From NCBI GenBank assembly GCA_023484805.1, contig JAMDAM010000018.1, positions 1 to 32,074 on the forward strand: a stretch of DNA of 32,074 nt, in the 5' to 3' direction. The translations under genes and the position numbers were made by a program. Position 1 is the first letter of the stretch; each line of letters starts with the position of its first letter. The notes beneath the pieces were generated by a model that did no database searches, was not told the origin of the DNA, and worked only from the letters and a program-made list of their open reading frames with translations. Shown here piece after piece: positions 31,624-32,074 of the stretch. The DNA comes from Thermoplasmatota archaeon. Lineage in GTDB: Archaea > Thermoplasmatota > Thermoplasmata > Thermoplasmatales > Thermoplasmataceae.

Positions 31624-32074
31624 TATATTCGCAGTCTATCTTTGGGCAGAATTTCCATTTCCTTCCCTTTCCTGTCATTATTATCAGAGGAGCTGAGCAA
31701 TATGGGCATTTTTCCCCAGTCAACGAAAGAACGCCCATCTGGGGAAGGGCGTAAGTAACCTTGCAGTTAGGGTAATTGGAGCATCCAAGGAACCGCTTTC
31801 CGTATCTAGACTGCCTGACAACAAGGCTTCCCCCGTCCGAGGGGCATTCCCCAAAGGAATCCTTGGTCCTGTTGAAATCACATTTCGGGTTGATGCATCT
31901 GATATCCGGTGACTGTCCCTTCCTTATGACCTTTATCTTGGGGAGTGAGCAGATTGGGCATCTATCTTCCAGCAGTTGTATGAGGGACCTTCCAGGCATG
32001 TTGAAGTTTATCCTGCAGCTCTCATCCTCGCACTTTACTGTGTAGAAATCCCTGTTCTTCAATAGTATGATATT
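31577..32074 (-). CDS. topA: DNA topoisomerase I, C-terminal zinc-ribbon region (partial)
   Basis: Only the C-terminal ~165 residues of a type IA topoisomerase fall in the window; the frame is open through the right edge (codons NIILLKNRDFY), so the catalytic part lies beyond it. Three zinc-ribbon units are visible: one built on VKCEDESC, RCPICS and CINPKCDF, a second with GECPSDGG and RFLGCSNYPNCKVTYALP, and a third with KCPYCSAP and FCPKIDCEYN. The second lacks one Cys (CPSD for CPxC). The tail is Lys-rich (KKKKGEKNKKNSS). The RFLGCSNYPNC motif is typical of TopA. The end overlaps the presenilin-like gene. Confidence 0.88.
   Translation of the reverse strand, partial: NIILLKNRDFYTVKCEDESCRINFNMPGRSLIQLLEDRCPICSLPKIKVIRKGQSPDIRCINPKCDFNRTKDSFGECPSDGGSLVVRQSRYGKRFLGCSNYPNCKVTYALPQMGVLSLTGEKCPYCSAPLIIMTGKGRKWKFCPKIDCEYNGKKKKGEKNKKNSS

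Overview
The window comes from a wall-less, acidophilic-type euryarchaeon of the order Thermoplasmatales. The evidence is a 20S proteasome alpha subunit, an archaeal exosome operon (Rrp4-Rrp41-Rrp42) followed by L37Ae, SBDS, a Gins51-type GINS protein, an archaeal SAM synthetase, an archaeal RNase P RNA, XerA, an XPD helicase and a presenilin-type protease. Base composition looks moderate (mid-40s % GC by eye), so Thermoplasma-like rather than Ferroplasma/Picrophilus-like; I cannot name the genus. Many first genes start about 25 nt after an A+T-rich TATA-like box, which suggests leaderless transcripts. GGTGA/GGAG ribosome-binding sites are seen mainly inside operons.

Layout. 1-3.9 kb (minus): GINS51, SBDS, Rrp4, Rrp41, Rrp42 and the first codons of ribosomal protein L37Ae. 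4.0-5.7 kb: a TatD/COG1099-like hydrolase divergent from psmA. 5.9-7.3 kb: a sequon-rich membrane-anchored protein, the RNase P RNA gene and a ferritin-like helical protein. 7.5-9.5 kb: a UbiB/ABC1 kinase-like protein and a convergent Hsp20. 9.6-10.9 kb: a decayed IS200/IS605-family (TnpB-only) element. 10.9-15.0 kb (minus): an operon of a small zinc-finger protein, a family 2 glycosyltransferase, the B12-dependent acyl-CoA mutase large and small subunits, and the MeaB GTPase. The mutase active site carries the isobutyryl-CoA mutase residues (Phe/Gln) instead of the methylmalonyl-CoA mutase pair (Tyr/Arg).

15.1-21.1 kb: ribulose-phosphate 3-epimerase, an MDR oxidoreductase, XerA, geranylgeranyl diphosphate synthase, RNase HII, a TPR protein and a PAC2-family protein. 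21.2-25.5 kb: XPD helicase, a ClC channel/transporter with CBS domains whose start codon appears to be out of frame, a candidate 34-residue ORF and a RimI-like acetyltransferase. 25.52-25.56 kb: an orphan IS200/IS605-type right end. 25.6-32.07 kb: SAM synthetase, PurH, a cysteine-laddered beta-helix protein related to bactofilins, an aldo/keto reductase, a presenilin-type protease and the C-terminal zinc ribbons of topoisomerase I (cut by the window end).

Most of the window is compact housekeeping DNA. No stretch over 300 bases lacks a gene or RNA once the RNase P RNA and the decayed TnpB element are counted. I saw no tRNA, rRNA, CRISPR array, toxin-antitoxin pair or defence island. The best leads are the mutase specificity, the orphan transposon end, the ClC start-codon lesion and the Cys-ladder beta-helix protein.
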